DNA of 64,000 nt from Dongshaea marina (lineage in GTDB: Bacteria; Pseudomonadota; Gammaproteobacteria; Enterobacterales; Aeromonadaceae). The stretch covers positions 881,658 through 945,657 of the forward strand of contig NZ_CP028897.1 in NCBI RefSeq assembly GCF_003072645.1. The letters are read 5' to 3'. Below are positions 53,701-64,000 of the stretch, piece after piece (the stretch's first letter is position 1; each line of letters starts with the position of its first letter). The position numbers and the translations under genes are program-made. The notes below the pieces were generated by a model that was given only the letters and a program-made list of their open reading frames with translations, searched no databases and was not told the origin of the DNA.

Positions 53701-55174
53701 TTATAGGTAGCGCTGTTTCAGGTGCTTTAGAAAATAGTCGGGGCTGAGCTCAGAGCCAGTAACCTGGAGGATCAGATCCGGCACCGGGTAGAGGCGCCCC
53801 TTCTGCCAGATGGCATCTTTGAGCCAGTTAAAGATCACCTCAAACTCCCGACCGGTCAAAAGAGAGTCCAGCGAACCCAGCTGTTTCTCCATGGCAAAAC
53901 GCAGCTGGGCTGCATACATGGCTCCCAGGGTGTAGCTTGGAAAGTAGCCAAAAGAACCATCGCACCAATGGATATCCTGCATACAGCCATCCTTGTCATT
54001 CCCCAGAGTGGATAGCCCAAGGTAGTGCTGCATTTTACTATCCCAGATCTCAGGTAGATCACGGACCTTGATCGCCCCTTCGATGAGATCCCGCTCGATC
54101 TCAAAGCGCAGCATGATGTGAGCCGGGTAGCTGATCTCATCGGCATCTACCCGGATGAGACCCGGTTTTACCCTGTGGCTCAGGGCCACCAGGTTGTCTG
54201 CAGTGAGTTCATCGGACGAGCCAAATCGAGACTCTAGCTCAGGCAGTAGTTGCCTGATAAATTCAGGGTGGCGTGACAGCTGCATTTCGTAAAACAGGCT
54301 CTGGCTTTCATGGAGTCCCATAGAGTGAGACTGACCCACAGGCTGGGTTTGCCATTGCTCGGGGAGATTCTGCTCGTAACAGGCGTGGCCTGTTTCATGA
54401 ACGATCCCCATCAGTCCCTCCAGGAAATCAAGCTCACTGTAGCGGGTGGTGATCCTGACATCCTTGGGTACCCCTCCACAGAAAGGATGGTGACTGATAT
54501 CAAGTCGGCCATGCTCAAAATCAAATCCCAGCATCGCCATCACCTGGCGCGCTAATTTCTGCTGTGCCTTGATCTTAAAGGGACCCTGGAGTGGCTCGCT
54601 GAGGGTATTTGATTGCTTCTCCATCACCTGCTTGATTAGTGGTGGAGTTTCTCTCGCAGTGGGCTAAACAGAGTCTCTATCTGTTGGCTATTCATTCCGG
54701 GCTCATAGAGATCGATCAGGCTATCATAGGGACTGACCCCTAGCTGTTCACTGCGGATCTGCGCCTCCTCCCGGGTGAGCTCAACAACCTGTGTCAGGTT
54801 AGGCTTAAAACCTTCCCAGTCATTGGCATGACGCTGAGTTTGCCAGGCATGCTCACAACGGGAGCCGGCAATGGCCTTTTTCTTGACCAGATCTTCAGGC
54901 AGGACGATCGACTGTTGCCACTCCCTTCGCATCTCAAAAAGGTTGGCCTGCTCAGCCTGATCCAGTTGTTGCTCCTGTGCATCGCTAAACCACTGCTCGA
55001 GCTCTGGCTGTGCAAGCCGCTGATGGATGATCAGAGCCAGCTCCGCCTGGGCGTTGGCCCGGGCCCCACTCCCCCGGCTGGCATCATGGTCGCCTGGTCC
55101 CAATAGCTGATAGCGGCCAGGTGACGCAGATGAAAGATTTTTTCAAAATGTTTGGTTAACTGTTGATAGCTCAT
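53701..55174 (-). CDS. M32 family metallocarboxypeptidase (frameshifted)
   Basis: This Taq-type carboxypeptidase of family M32 removes C-terminal residues from peptides in the cytosol. The zinc site HETGH (in MGIVHETGHACYEQNLP) is present, along with the HPFCGG, ITTRY and ESQSLFYEMQ motifs typical of the family. Two single-base losses break it, at 55071-55075 (CCCCC) and near 54648 (GG). The restored protein starts MSYQQLTKHFEKIFHLRHL at 55174 and has about 491 residues, the usual length. Confidence 0.9.
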
Positions 55175-55266
55175 CAAGGCACTCCATTGAGTCAAACTTG
55201 AGTCATGGTGTTTTGAATAGGAAGGAAAGCTGGCAAACCACCTGGGGGCCAGCTTTCAGTCGTTGG

Positions 55267-56136
55267 TCAGGAGGGTTGGCGCTGCAGCTGATAACCCTCT
55301 CGCTCAAGCCCCTTTAATAATCCATTGTTATCGCCCAGGTGCAGGGCGCCCACGACAACGAAGATCTGGGGCTGTTTGAGCTTGATGAGCTCGGTGACCC
55401 AGTGTTGGGTCCGCCGCTCAAGAAGCTGCTGATTGATATATTGTTTGAGAGGCTTGGGAGCATTGGGCTGCTGAAGATGGGCCTGGAGCTGCTCCAGATC
55501 CCCTGACTTCCAGCTCACCAGAATCTTCTTGAGCTCCTTTGGCAGCTGTGGCAGCTGGTTCAGGGTTGTCTCCAGAAAGCTGCTCTGCAGGGTTCCCATT
55601 CCCGAGAGATATTCAAACTGCTCTGAGATGCTCTCCAGAGCGAAATTCGGTTTGTCTGAGGCTGAGGCCTGCTTTAGAAAATGCAGGTCGATTCCGTACT
55701 GTGAAGAGTAACCGGCATTTTCGGTGGCGATAGCCATCATCAGGGTTGCCAGATACCAGGGCTGGAGAGACTGGATTGTGGTGTTTGAGAGCCCTAGCGC
55801 CCGAGCCTGCTGTATGGTCTTTTGGTAAAGATCCGGGGTGAGCTCCTGGCTAAGCTGGGTCCCTTCAGGAAGAGTGGTCAGGGCATCTATGGTGCGTTGT
55901 TGCTCATCTGAAATATGCTCCGGATTGGCTTCGGTCACCAGTAGATCCGATTCCTTGAAGGCTTTTTCTATGGGTTTGGGCAGTGGGTAGAGGGCCGGGC
56001 TTCCGACATGGATAGAGCCGAGCACCCACAGGGTCTGACCATCCCGGGTCGCCTTCCAGAAGGGAGGCTGGCTGGACGCCATCGCGGGCACTGAAAGTAA
56101 CAGACTTAGCCACACCAGTAGTTTTCGAAATCCCAT
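55267..56136 (-). CDS. TraB/GumN family secreted protein
   Basis: This 289-residue protein of the TraB/GumN family has a signal peptide from ATG 56136 (hydrophobic LLVWLSLLLSVPAMASS) and a strong ribosome site (AAGGAGG). The two signature GxxH motifs are present, LGSIHVGSPALYPLP and VVGALHLGDNNGLLKGLE, which form a putative metal site. Family members are suspected proteases or pheromone-shutdown-like enzymes; the role here is unknown. The mature protein would be periplasmic. Confidence 0.85.
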   Translation of the reverse strand: MGFRKLLVWLSLLLSVPAMASSQPPFWKATRDGQTLWVLGSIHVGSPALYPLPKPIEKAFKESDLLVTEANPEHISDEQQRTIDALTTLPEGTQLSQELTPDLYQKTIQQARALGLSNTTIQSLQPWYLATLMMAIATENAGYSSQYGIDLHFLKQASASDKPNFALESISEQFEYLSGMGTLQSSFLETTLNQLPQLPKELKKILVSWKSGDLEQLQAHLQQPNAPKPLKQYINQQLLERRTQHWVTELIKLKQPQIFVVVGALHLGDNNGLLKGLEREGYQLQRQPS

Positions 56137-56344
56137 GAAGCCTCCTTGCCGGAACTGATAAAAACAGGAACTCAATTACTATAACAGGAGGTGATGCTTT
56201 GATATATGAGAACTGTTGCTTCACAGACCTGGTGGCTTTTTGGGGTGAGAGTTTAGCCCCGTGTGTCAGCGATTCGAGCAAGATGAGTATCCTTATTCCA
56301 ACTAAATTAAAGAGGGGAGCCTAAGTTTTCCCAAGGGAGAGGCT

Positions 56345-56764
56345 ATGAAGTATCAGGAACACGGGAGATACACAATTTGCTACGCAGACAATATTCTGTT
56401 TGTGGAGGCTTTTGGTCGCTGGAACAAAGAGTTAGCACAACGCTACTGCCAAGAGATAGAGGCCATTATTACTGTAGAAAATCCTCCCTATTGGGGATTA
56501 TTCGGGGATTGCCGGGATTGGGAGATGGCAACCCCAGAGGTCTGGGCCGAATTTGATCGTTGCTATGGCTGGATGGTGAAGCACAGGATGATCTTCATGG
56601 GACTTGCCTGTAACTCCATACTATTTAAGCATTTTATTGGTCAGGTGGTTGAGCATAACCCCGAAGATCAGGCGTCTGGCGGGCAGTTTTTTTCAAAAGA
56701 GTTTGATGAGGTGCGGGAGTGGTGCCATGCTCAGCTCCTCAATTATCGAGGCTCAGATCTCTGA
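56345..56764 (+). CDS. hypothetical protein, 139 residues
   Basis: This soluble protein without a signal peptide is preceded by GGGAGAGG. It has aromatic-rich segments (PPYWGLFGDCRDWEMATPEVWAEF) and an alternating strand/helix pattern, and could be a STAS/SpoIIAA-like fold. That suggestion rests only on overall pattern. It lies between the divergent TraB/GumN gene and the convergent OmpA-family gene. Confidence 0.6.
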   Translation: MKYQEHGRYTICYADNILFVEAFGRWNKELAQRYCQEIEAIITVENPPYWGLFGDCRDWEMATPEVWAEFDRCYGWMVKHRMIFMGLACNSILFKHFIGQVVEHNPEDQASGGQFFSKEFDEVREWCHAQLLNYRGSDL

Positions 56765-56811
56765 TATCTAAGGTGATAACAGCCAGCTCGGGTGTCCAGG
56801 CTCAATAATGC

Positions 56812-56846
56812 AAAAGGGGTTACAGCGCGATGCGTTGTAACCCCTT
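56812..56846 (-). terminator. terminator of the usher/OmpA cluster
   Basis: An 11-bp perfect stem (AAGGGGTTACA 56814-56824, TGTAACCCCTT 56836-56846) reads into TTTT on the minus strand, 26 bp downstream of the OmpA-family stop codon. Confidence 0.75.
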
Positions 56847-56872
56847 GATATTCTTGGTATCCCCTAGGTGAT

Positions 56873-57873
56873 TCAACTCTCAGAGTTCGCCTCTGGGGTG
56901 GTTGGCTGTTGCTCGGGAGTCGCTTGGTAGCTAAAGCTGTGAATGGTAATTGTCACTCGGCGGTTTTTCGCTCGGCCCTGCCTCGTTTGATTGCTGGTGA
57001 TAGGCTCTTTTTCTCCGAAGCCTTCAACGAAGAGCTGCTCTGCAGCAACATCCCGGGAGAGCAGATAGCCTTCAACAGCCATGGCTCGTCGTTTTGATAA
57101 CCTGAGGTTATAGGCGGCAGGGCCGCTGCTGTCTGTGTATCCTTTGATATCGACCCGGGCTTGTGGGTAGGAGCTCAGTAGTTCAGCTAACTCATTGAGT
57201 TGTGCCTTCATCGATTCACTGATCGCGGCGCTATCAAAACTAAACCACTGCTGCCCCCGGGATTCATCGAAGGTTTTCTCAATCAACATGGGAGGTGTCG
57301 TCGCTGGTGGCTCAGGAGACGTATATCCCAACCGATAGCTCAGGCTCAGGCTGGCCATTCCCGCTTGTTGATCACTCAGGCCATAGCTTGAGTCATCCAG
57401 ATTGGGGATAAGCTGATATTCAAGGCGCACCATCCATCGTGGGGTGGCATCAATCTGTACCCCTAGAGCCCCCATCATACTGCTATCCTGAGCATGGTCG
57501 TAATTGACCCAGGCAACACCGGCTTTTCCATACAGTGACAGGTAGTCATTCAGGGGCAGGCTGAAACGAGGGGCCAGAGTGAGCGCCGTGACAGGGCCAT
57601 CCAGCTGGGTGATTTGGTTCCCTTGCCGATAGGAGGTAGCCAGATCCCCAAAGTAATCATATCCCGCTTCAAGGCCAATATAGGGATTAAACTGCCAACC
57701 CCCGAAGCCTCCCAATGCCAGGCCATTAGCATCACATGGGGCAGTGAGTGTGGCGCAGGACTCTTTGAGCCAGCCGGCACCCACTTTTCCTCCCAGATAG
57801 CCGAAGCCATCGGCCCATGAGGGATTGCACAATAGTAAAGCGGTCGCGGCGACCAGGTTTAAGAATTTTTCAT
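56873..57873 (-). CDS. OmpA-family outer membrane protein (frameshifted)
   Basis: One base is missing in the T run 57866-57870; repair gives the signal peptide MKKFLNLVAATALLLCNPSWA from ATG 57873. The N-terminal half (about residues 22-200) is an eight-stranded OmpA-like barrel with alternating aromatic residues. The C-terminal half is the peptidoglycan-binding domain (VDIKGYTDSSGPAAYNLRLS, then KRRAMAVEGYL and GEKEPITSNQTRQGRAKNRR). Restored length is about 333 residues. It is the last gene of the minus-strand surface cluster, 55 bp after the large repeat protein. Confidence 0.87.
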
Positions 57874-57928
57874 CGTCTATTTCACTTTCATTAGGAGAGC
57901 TCCCGCTACTGGCGGGGAGAAGGAAGGG

Positions 57929-60900
57929 TTATTCGGGTTGAGTCCATACCGCCTTGAAGTCGACGCTGACCTCACCCTGGTAGTTACCGGCGGCATGGCG
58001 TGAGGATCAGGGGCACTAAAGTTATGCAGGTGAGCCTGCCAGTCCGTGGTGGCAGTTTCGATGCCTCCGGAGCGGCCGGTCAGGGTGCTTAGACCGGTAT
58101 CCGGCTCGGCATCATCTCCGGCCACTGCCAGCCACTGGGTACGGCTCAGGGCATGAGCACCGGCTCTTACTGCCACATCCATCCCGGCATCATTTTGTGA
58201 CAGGGTCAGGCGAGACTTGTCACCGGCTCTGGCATACAAGGTAAAGCCGAAGCTACTATCTGCGTCGTTATTATCGAGCGTGACGGTAAAGGGCAGGGGT
58301 TGGGAGCCAAAGCTGGCGAGCTCGTTATCGTAGGCAAAGTGCAGCTCACTGTTAGGGGTGACACTCAGCCGTCCCTCCTGATCATTATCCAGGATCTGGC
58401 CTCGTCCGCTTTTGGCTTGTGAGGCGACATAGCTCCAGCCTGGGTTTACTGAGAGCTGAAAATCTTCGGTAAATTCACGCAGGGTGTCATCGATGCTGGG
58501 GATCTCGATGCGAAACTCCCGGTACCTGTTGGCAGGGTGATCTCAGCTTCTCCTCGGCTTAGGGAAACTGGCAGGACCTGGCTGTCGGCGTGAAGAGTGA
58601 CTTTTGTCAGAACCAGGTCGTCGGCTGAGGCTCGGCCCGGCCATAGCTTGATAAACACACTATCGGTTGCAACCGAGGGTGTAGAGAGGTGGATATTAAA
58701 ATTAAGCGGATCTCCTTCATCAGACTTGGTATTACCAACTGATTCGATCTTAAACTCAGGGTTGTGGCGGCCCAAGATAGTGATATGGGTTACTTTATAC
58801 ATCTGGGCTTGAGGCCCGGTGGCGAGTGCCAGCGGAATCAGTTCATCGCTCTCACTGATATCATCTTTGAGAGTGGTGATCTCAATATAACCGCTGCGCT
58901 CAGCTGCATAAGCCGGACCGTGACCTTATGACTGCCCCCCTGGCAGATGTTTATGCTAAAGCGACTCTCAGGCTCACTGCCAAAAGCTGGAAGAAATACG
59001 TTGGCCTGACAGTCGTAGTCTGTACCTGGGGTCGCCAGGGGTTTACCCTGGGTGTTTGCCCTGGGATCGACCTTCAGATACAGAGTGTCGCTAATGTCGC
59101 TGGTATAAGATGTACTGGCGTGTACCTTGCCCAATGAGAAGGAATATTCGGTGGTTTTGCCCTCCTGAACCTGGTAGTTATCCTGTGCCCAGTAGCCTTC
59201 TAACTCATCTGATACATCAAAGATCTGTGAGGCGCCATTATTGGCAGGGGTAACATGCTGACTATCCAGCGGAGTCGTTCCCTGGTTAACTACCAGGTAG
59301 GCGTTCTCATTGCCTTCATTCCGATAGTCCTGGACGGTGGGGATGAGGATCGAGAACTGACTGATACCGGCCGGCAGTCTGAAGCTAGTCCCATAGCCAC
59401 TACCACTGAGGTCGATGGGCTGGTGTGAGCCCTTATAGACAACCTGAGCCTTGTCTAGCTGGAAGTCACTGGCATCGGCCTGGCGGATTATTTCCGGGGC
59501 AAAACGGGCATAGAAATCCGTTGGCTCCGGTGTTTGGCTATTCAAAGAGACTGAGTAGCGAGCCAAGTTTCCCTCATAGACGTTATGACCTATAACATGG
59601 GTAAGTTTTATGGAGGCGCCCCCAGGAGTTATAGTCCCGGTACCGAACTTGGCTATCTGCTCATCATATCTTGCTTTAGAGGCTCCCATTCGGAAGGTTT
59701 TGTCAGAGGTTTGAGTCGAGTCAGGGTTAGTTGGCAAAGTAACAATGACTTCCTTTGCTCCCTTGCTCACCCTGATATAAAGCTGATCATAACTCCAGGT
59801 TTCACCTTCAATGACTTCGGCACCCTGCAGCTTGGTGTGATTGATGTTCAGATCCAGATCTGATTTTTGTGCAGTGTTCCAATACAGTCTTAAGTTAAGA
59901 CGCTCGTCCTCTCTTGCAGGTCGATTAAGCCCTACCCTGAAGCTCAGATTTTGCCCCGCCTCAGCTGTGGGTGAACTGACGCTGGTGACAGCTAGGATCA
60001 TGGGAGTGATAGTCCCGGTTCCAAATTTTGCAACTTGTTCATTATAAGGTGCTTTTGAGGCACCCATCCGGAAGATTTTGTTTGAGGTTTGTGCCGGGTC
60101 TGGGTAGGTGGGCATAGTTACAGTGAGCTCTTTTGCACCCTTGTTTACCCTGATATAGAGCTGATTATAATTCCAGGTTTCACCCGGAAGTATTTCGGCA
60201 CCCTGCAGCTTGGTATGCTCGATATTCAGATCTAGATCGGAGCTCTTCGCAGTATCCCACTTTAACCTCAAATTGAGCCGTTCATCCTCTCCTGCGGGGC
60301 GATTCAGAGTCACCTTAAAACTGATCTGCTGTCCAGACTCAACGGTTGGTGAGCTAGTACTGGTAACAGCTAAAGTTTCAGCACCTTTCAAATCAATTTG
60401 GGAGCTAGTGTGGGCCAGGATGTTTCCTTCTTTGATCTCAAGGCGATCCTGTGGATTGCCAAATCCACTGTTTTCGATGATAAGGTCTGCTTCGACAGGG
60501 TTAGCCGCCGGTGATGCACCATTTGGGATAAACAGCTGTACTTGTCCTTGTGACTCGAGAGATGAGATGGCCTGACTATAGGTTAACGGCTGCCAGAGAC
60601 GCTTAGCTGTTCGCCAGCGAGCTGTTTTTTCATTGAGACCAGATAGATTCAGGTGCAGCCGCAACTCGCTGCTGCGGGGAGGCTCCCCAATGATCCGGTA
60701 GTGACGTAGGGTACAGATCTCTCCTGTTACGCCTTGGATGGTGCCAGGAACACAGCGCTGGTTTAGCGCTCGCTCAAAGCGGATCTCTCCACCCAGACTC
60801 AGACGAGTAAATTGCTGCAGTGAGGATGATCTGTAGCGCAGCAATTTTTGTTGTCCTTGTGGTGAATGAAGCAGCCACTCAACTCCAGAGGTCGAAAGCT

Positions 60901-62329
60901 GGTTGGTTCCTGGAGCAAAGAACTCAGCTGGTGCCAGTTTGCCCGCTACTTTGTGGGGGGCGCCGACGGCTCCATTGTAAAACCAGCTCACAGATTGCTT
61001 CTGTGCTGGAGATTGACCAAATAGCAGTGGAGTAAGGGTAGTCTGGGCTCCTCGAGCCTCATCTGTGGTGACATAGGCGCTGCCGGTGGGCTGATCGTGG
61101 ATGCGAAATAGACTCAGGCTGGTAAGCGAGAGACCAGGGGCATGATGCGGTGGACGGATATTTAGCAGCGGCAGCTGCCATCTGTCTCCCTGTTGTGCTG
61201 TCCGGGTGTTTGTCAGGGTTATTTTCAACTTAGCGAATAACTCAGACATAGAGGGAGGATCAGCACATAGCTGAGTCTCAGGCACGAATAGTTCTAAACG
61301 ATCCCCCTGGTGCAGGGAAGATATGCTGATCCCTTGTCCAAGCGGAAGCCAGTGTTCCCGTACCCTATAGCGAGCACCGTTCAGGCCCTCGGCTCGCAGC
61401 TGTAGCATCAGGTTGCTTCCGGCAAGTTGTCCCTGTAGCTGTTTGACCTCACGCAGCGGACAGATTAGTCCTGAGATCTCTCCCTGCGAGGCTATATGAC
61501 AGCGGGCGTGCGGGCGTGCCAGGGTGATGGTGGCGCGTTTACGGATGCTGGCGAGCACGGGTCGGAGCTTGTGATTATCGAGCACCTCCAGAAAACGGAT
61601 CATCTTTGGCTGGCCAATAGGAAGGCTCTGCAGAGCAAGGGGAGCTGTCTGGTTGAAAACTGGGTTTACAAAGCTTTTGTCGGGGATCTGGATCCGGTTG
61701 CTACCATGCTGGATTTGTGGAGTAGAAGCATCATTAGCCACACCACGAAATAGCTGAGCAGGCATGAGGTGACTTACTGCGATAACAGGAAGATCGGGTT
61801 GGTGAGGGTACCAGATCAGAGGATGGCGATTTGCACCTTCAGGATGGGTAACTCCAAACAGGGCTCCGCGGGACTGGTTACCTGAGCTATGCACTGTTGT
61901 GATATAGGTTTGTTGGCTGGGCTCATCCTTAAAGACGGCCAGATCCAGATGATTGAGTACCGGATGAGCCAGGATCTCTCTGAGCTCCTTGTATCTCTCT
62001 TTAAACTTATTCAGGAAGTTAGGATCGTGGCGATAGCGCTCGATGAGCTGCTGCCATTTTTCCGGGTGATTTTTATAGCTCTCTTTGAGCCGTTTGGCGA
62101 GTTTGGGGTGGTTTCGAATCACTTCACTCACCCGGGCTTTGAAGCGCGGGTGTAGCTCCAGCTGATGCTGCAACCTTGGGTGAGCATCGACCACTCTGGC
62201 CAGAGGCTCACCCGCACTGCTTTCGCCAAATGAAAAACAGATGATGATCATAGCCATAATAAACAGAACATATTGCAGAGTCTGGAGACTGGGAATGAGA
62301 CGGTAAGTTCGTTTGAGTTTTTTCATCAT
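57929..62329 (-). CDS. large secreted repeat protein, candidate fimbrial tip adhesin (frameshifted)
   Basis: After repair this is about 1467 residues, with an N-terminal membrane/signal segment (LFIMAMIIICFSFGESSAG). Residues about 45-135 are helical with recurring HPxL/HPxF units (HPRLQHQL, HPRFKARV, HPKLAKRL). The middle holds beta-rich modules, including two tandem 126-residue repeats of about 80 percent identity (LAVTS...FGTGTITP, at 59617-60373), which resemble Calx-beta domains. Further Calx-beta-like segments follow, with AAGNYQGEVSVDFKAVW at the end. Frame losses occur near 58885, 58525 and 58000. It starts 17 bp after the usher gene, the place of minor or tip subunits in chaperone-usher operons. 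The adhesin role is inferred. Confidence 0.65.
59617..60373 (-). repeat. two tandem 126-codon repeats within the large surface protein
   Basis: Codons from 60373 to 59996 and from 59995 to about 59618 encode near-identical blocks. Shared segments include LNRPA-EDERLNLRL, SDLDLNI-HTKLQGAE and FRMGASKA-Y-EQ-AKFG, TGTITP. The nucleotide copies are also clearly alike, so the duplication is recent or maintained by recombination. Confidence 0.85.
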
Positions 62330-62345
62330 AAAACCTTTTCGAAAC

Positions 62346-64000
62346 CTATTGATTGGCCAAGAGGTTGATGGTGATCTTGTTTAGCCACTGAGCCCCATCG
62401 GTTTTTTCTGGGAGAGTGAGAGGCACGATTCGGGTCAGCTTGTCAGCGACTATGGTGAGTTCAGGGTTCTGCTGGGCAGCATTTAGATCCAGTGAGAAAT
62501 AGCCGTCTTGATCTGTGCTTCCTTCGTCGACATTGCTTTGCAGAGTGACATTGCGCAGTGGCTCACCAGAGGGGAGACTAACTGGCCAAAAATGGTCACT
62601 ATGGCGACCACCTGAGGCTTTATGGTGACTACATTGCCAGGGTAGAAGGTGTAACTCTCATGGCTAACCCCCAATTTGTAGGCTCGAGTGCTGTTGGGGC
62701 AGTGCGGACATAGGCGGTGTACCTGCTATAACCATCTACTGGAATAAAGTTGCGCCCTGAGCGAAGTGGGTAAGAGATATCATTGACGACCACCTCTGTA
62801 TCACCGCTTTCAATATGCTCAGGCATGATAACGATAAGACCGGATTCAGACTGCTGATCACCAGGTGCTGCCTGGTGTGGCGTCCACGCCAGTGAACCAC
62901 TATTACTGATACTCACCGAGTGGTTCTGCTCGTCACCCTGAGCACTCACCATGCCCTGGGCATAGTGGCCATCATAGTTGGCATAGAGGTTGTAGCTATT
63001 CTGCTCATCAAAATCTGAGCTTAAGTCTGCTCCGGCGCTGGTCACGAAGCCATCCATCTGCTTCTCAACACTCAGATCCAGGCTATCTCCATCCTCATGA
63101 TGGGAGAGTCCCAGTGACAGGCTGTAATCCAGGGGGATGCTGAATAGCAGGGTGCCATAGTAGTTTTCTGAGACGTTGTTGCTACCAGTACTCTCGTTAC
63201 GGTTGTAGCCTATGGTCATCTGGATATTGACGTAACGGGAGTTATAGATCTGCTGCTGATAGGTAAGCTGAGTCGCCTGGTAGCCAGAGTCATCGAAGTT
63301 TAGATCGTCACTTATTTCATAACTGGCATTGAGGGTTCCTGCCCCGGAGATCATTCGGCCAACATTGAGGCTCATCCCAAAGCTTTTAGCGTGAGTATAA
63401 AAGTAGCCTTGTAGATCCTCTCTATCGCCTGGATGGCCATCTTGGTGGGTAAACCAGGTTTGGCCAAGCTGCCAGGGCAGATCATAGTTGAGGGTTGCAC
63501 TATAGCTTCGACCATTGTCCGAGGCCATCAGGTTTCCCAGCTCCACCGAAAGGCTGCTTAATAGAGGAAGGGTGATCTGACCCTCCTCCACCAGGGTGTC
63601 GCCGTTTTGATAGAGGGAGGCACTCCAGAGCACATCCTTGATGTGAGAGGCCAGGGAGAGTCCCAGCAAGCTTTTAGTTTCCTCTTCGGTTTGCAGATTG
63701 GTCTGCAGCATCGCATCGACTTGGGAGAAGGTGCGGCTGCGTTTTGCCATTCCGCCCCACAACTGCCATTTAAGATCATCTCCCTGCTGGTAGTTCATCG
63801 GCTTATTGACCCGATAGAGCCGACTAGAGCTGACGGTGCCAGCTGTGACGATATCGACTCGTACCTGATAGTTTCCCTGGGGGAAGTCTCTGGTATCGAG
63901 CTCGTGTGATCCAAGCTCAAAGCGCTGAATATCGATTAATTTGTTGTTGCGATAGACTCTGGCCTCACCCGGGGTGCTGAAATAGAGGATAATCGGGATC
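62346..64000 (-). CDS. CS1/CFA-type (TcfC-like) fimbrial usher, 3' part (frameshifted)
   Basis: The gene runs in from beyond the right window edge; about 551 C-terminal residues are seen. The visible part starts in PIILYFSTPGEARVYRNNK and LYRVNKPMNYQQGDDL, a pattern of the alternative chaperone-usher (CS1/CFA/I, TcfC) ushers, then a long beta-barrel with alternating strands (residues rich in S/T/Y/N) and C-terminal carboxypeptidase-like domain segments with YPLRSGRNFIPVDGYSRY. Two base losses near 62675 and 62570 are repaired to GVSHESYTFYPGNVVTIKP and GEPLRNVTLQSNVDEGSTDQ. The protein threads fimbrial subunits across the outer membrane. Confidence 0.75.

Overview
The window looks like chromosomal DNA of a gammaproteobacterium, probably a marine or brackish member near the Aeromonadales/Alteromonadales. 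The evidence is the 16S rRNA, the Enterobacteria-like block ygfB / zapA-6S RNA-ygfA, the ptsH-ptsI-crr operon, hns, proS, tmcA and class B acid phosphatase. I cannot name the genus firmly from sequence alone.

A property of the whole window shapes the annotation. About 25 genes are broken by single-base frameshifts, and nearly all are repaired by adding one base to a short homopolymer, usually G/C. They include genes a cell should not tolerate losing, such as proS, and one of two tandem tRNA-Tyr genes also lacks one G of a G run. I treat these as probable sequencing or assembly deletions and annotate the restored genes, giving each frameshift position.

Layout. 1-3.4 kb: end of an unknown gene, an MFS transporter, a secreted 2H-phosphoesterase-like protein with aphA, a 59-bp inverted-repeat element and an IS1 InsA remnant. 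3.5-6.8 kb: a ZIP metal transporter, then a low-GC segment with an eukaryote-like protein (FYVE-like zinc finger plus alpha/beta-hydrolase motif) and a decayed glycoside-hydrolase-like fragment. 6.9-12.5 kb: a five-gene tripartite ABC efflux operon (adaptor, TolC-type channel, two FtsX/MacB-type permeases, ATPase). 12.6-18.8 kb: two paralogous Bcr/CflA transporters separated by a 269-bp MITE-like element, three tandem orphan periplasmic solute-binding proteins and a TetR regulator. 19-30 kb: DUF47-PiT phosphate transport, an MHS transporter, azoR, proS, tRNA-Ser, ppiC, a possible Hha-like protein next to hns, a MazG-like hydrolase, rspA and another solute-binding protein. 30.3-35.6 kb: a complete rrn operon (P1-type promoter, 16S, tRNA-Glu, 23S, 5S, terminator).

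35.7-43.3 kb: a membrane CHASE4-like/GAF/degenerate-GGDEF protein, a site-2 protease, tmcA, and the AmmeMemoRadiSam trio (radical SAM enzyme, Memo, AMMECR1). 43.7-46.3 kb: ptsH-ptsI-crr. 46.8-50.5 kb: a KASIII-like protein with altered catalytic residues, an HD-GYP phosphodiesterase and a calcium-motif protein. 50.6-53 kb: a second full MITE copy abutting the end of ygfA, then 6S RNA, zapA, ygfB and two tRNA-Tyr. 53-57 kb: a hypothetical protein, an M32 carboxypeptidase, a TraB/GumN protein and a small unknown. 56.9-64 kb: a minus-strand surface cluster of a partial CS1/CFA-type fimbrial usher, a ~1467-residue secreted repeat protein and an OmpA-family protein. The last cluster and the FYVE-like protein are the best candidates for poorly described biology.
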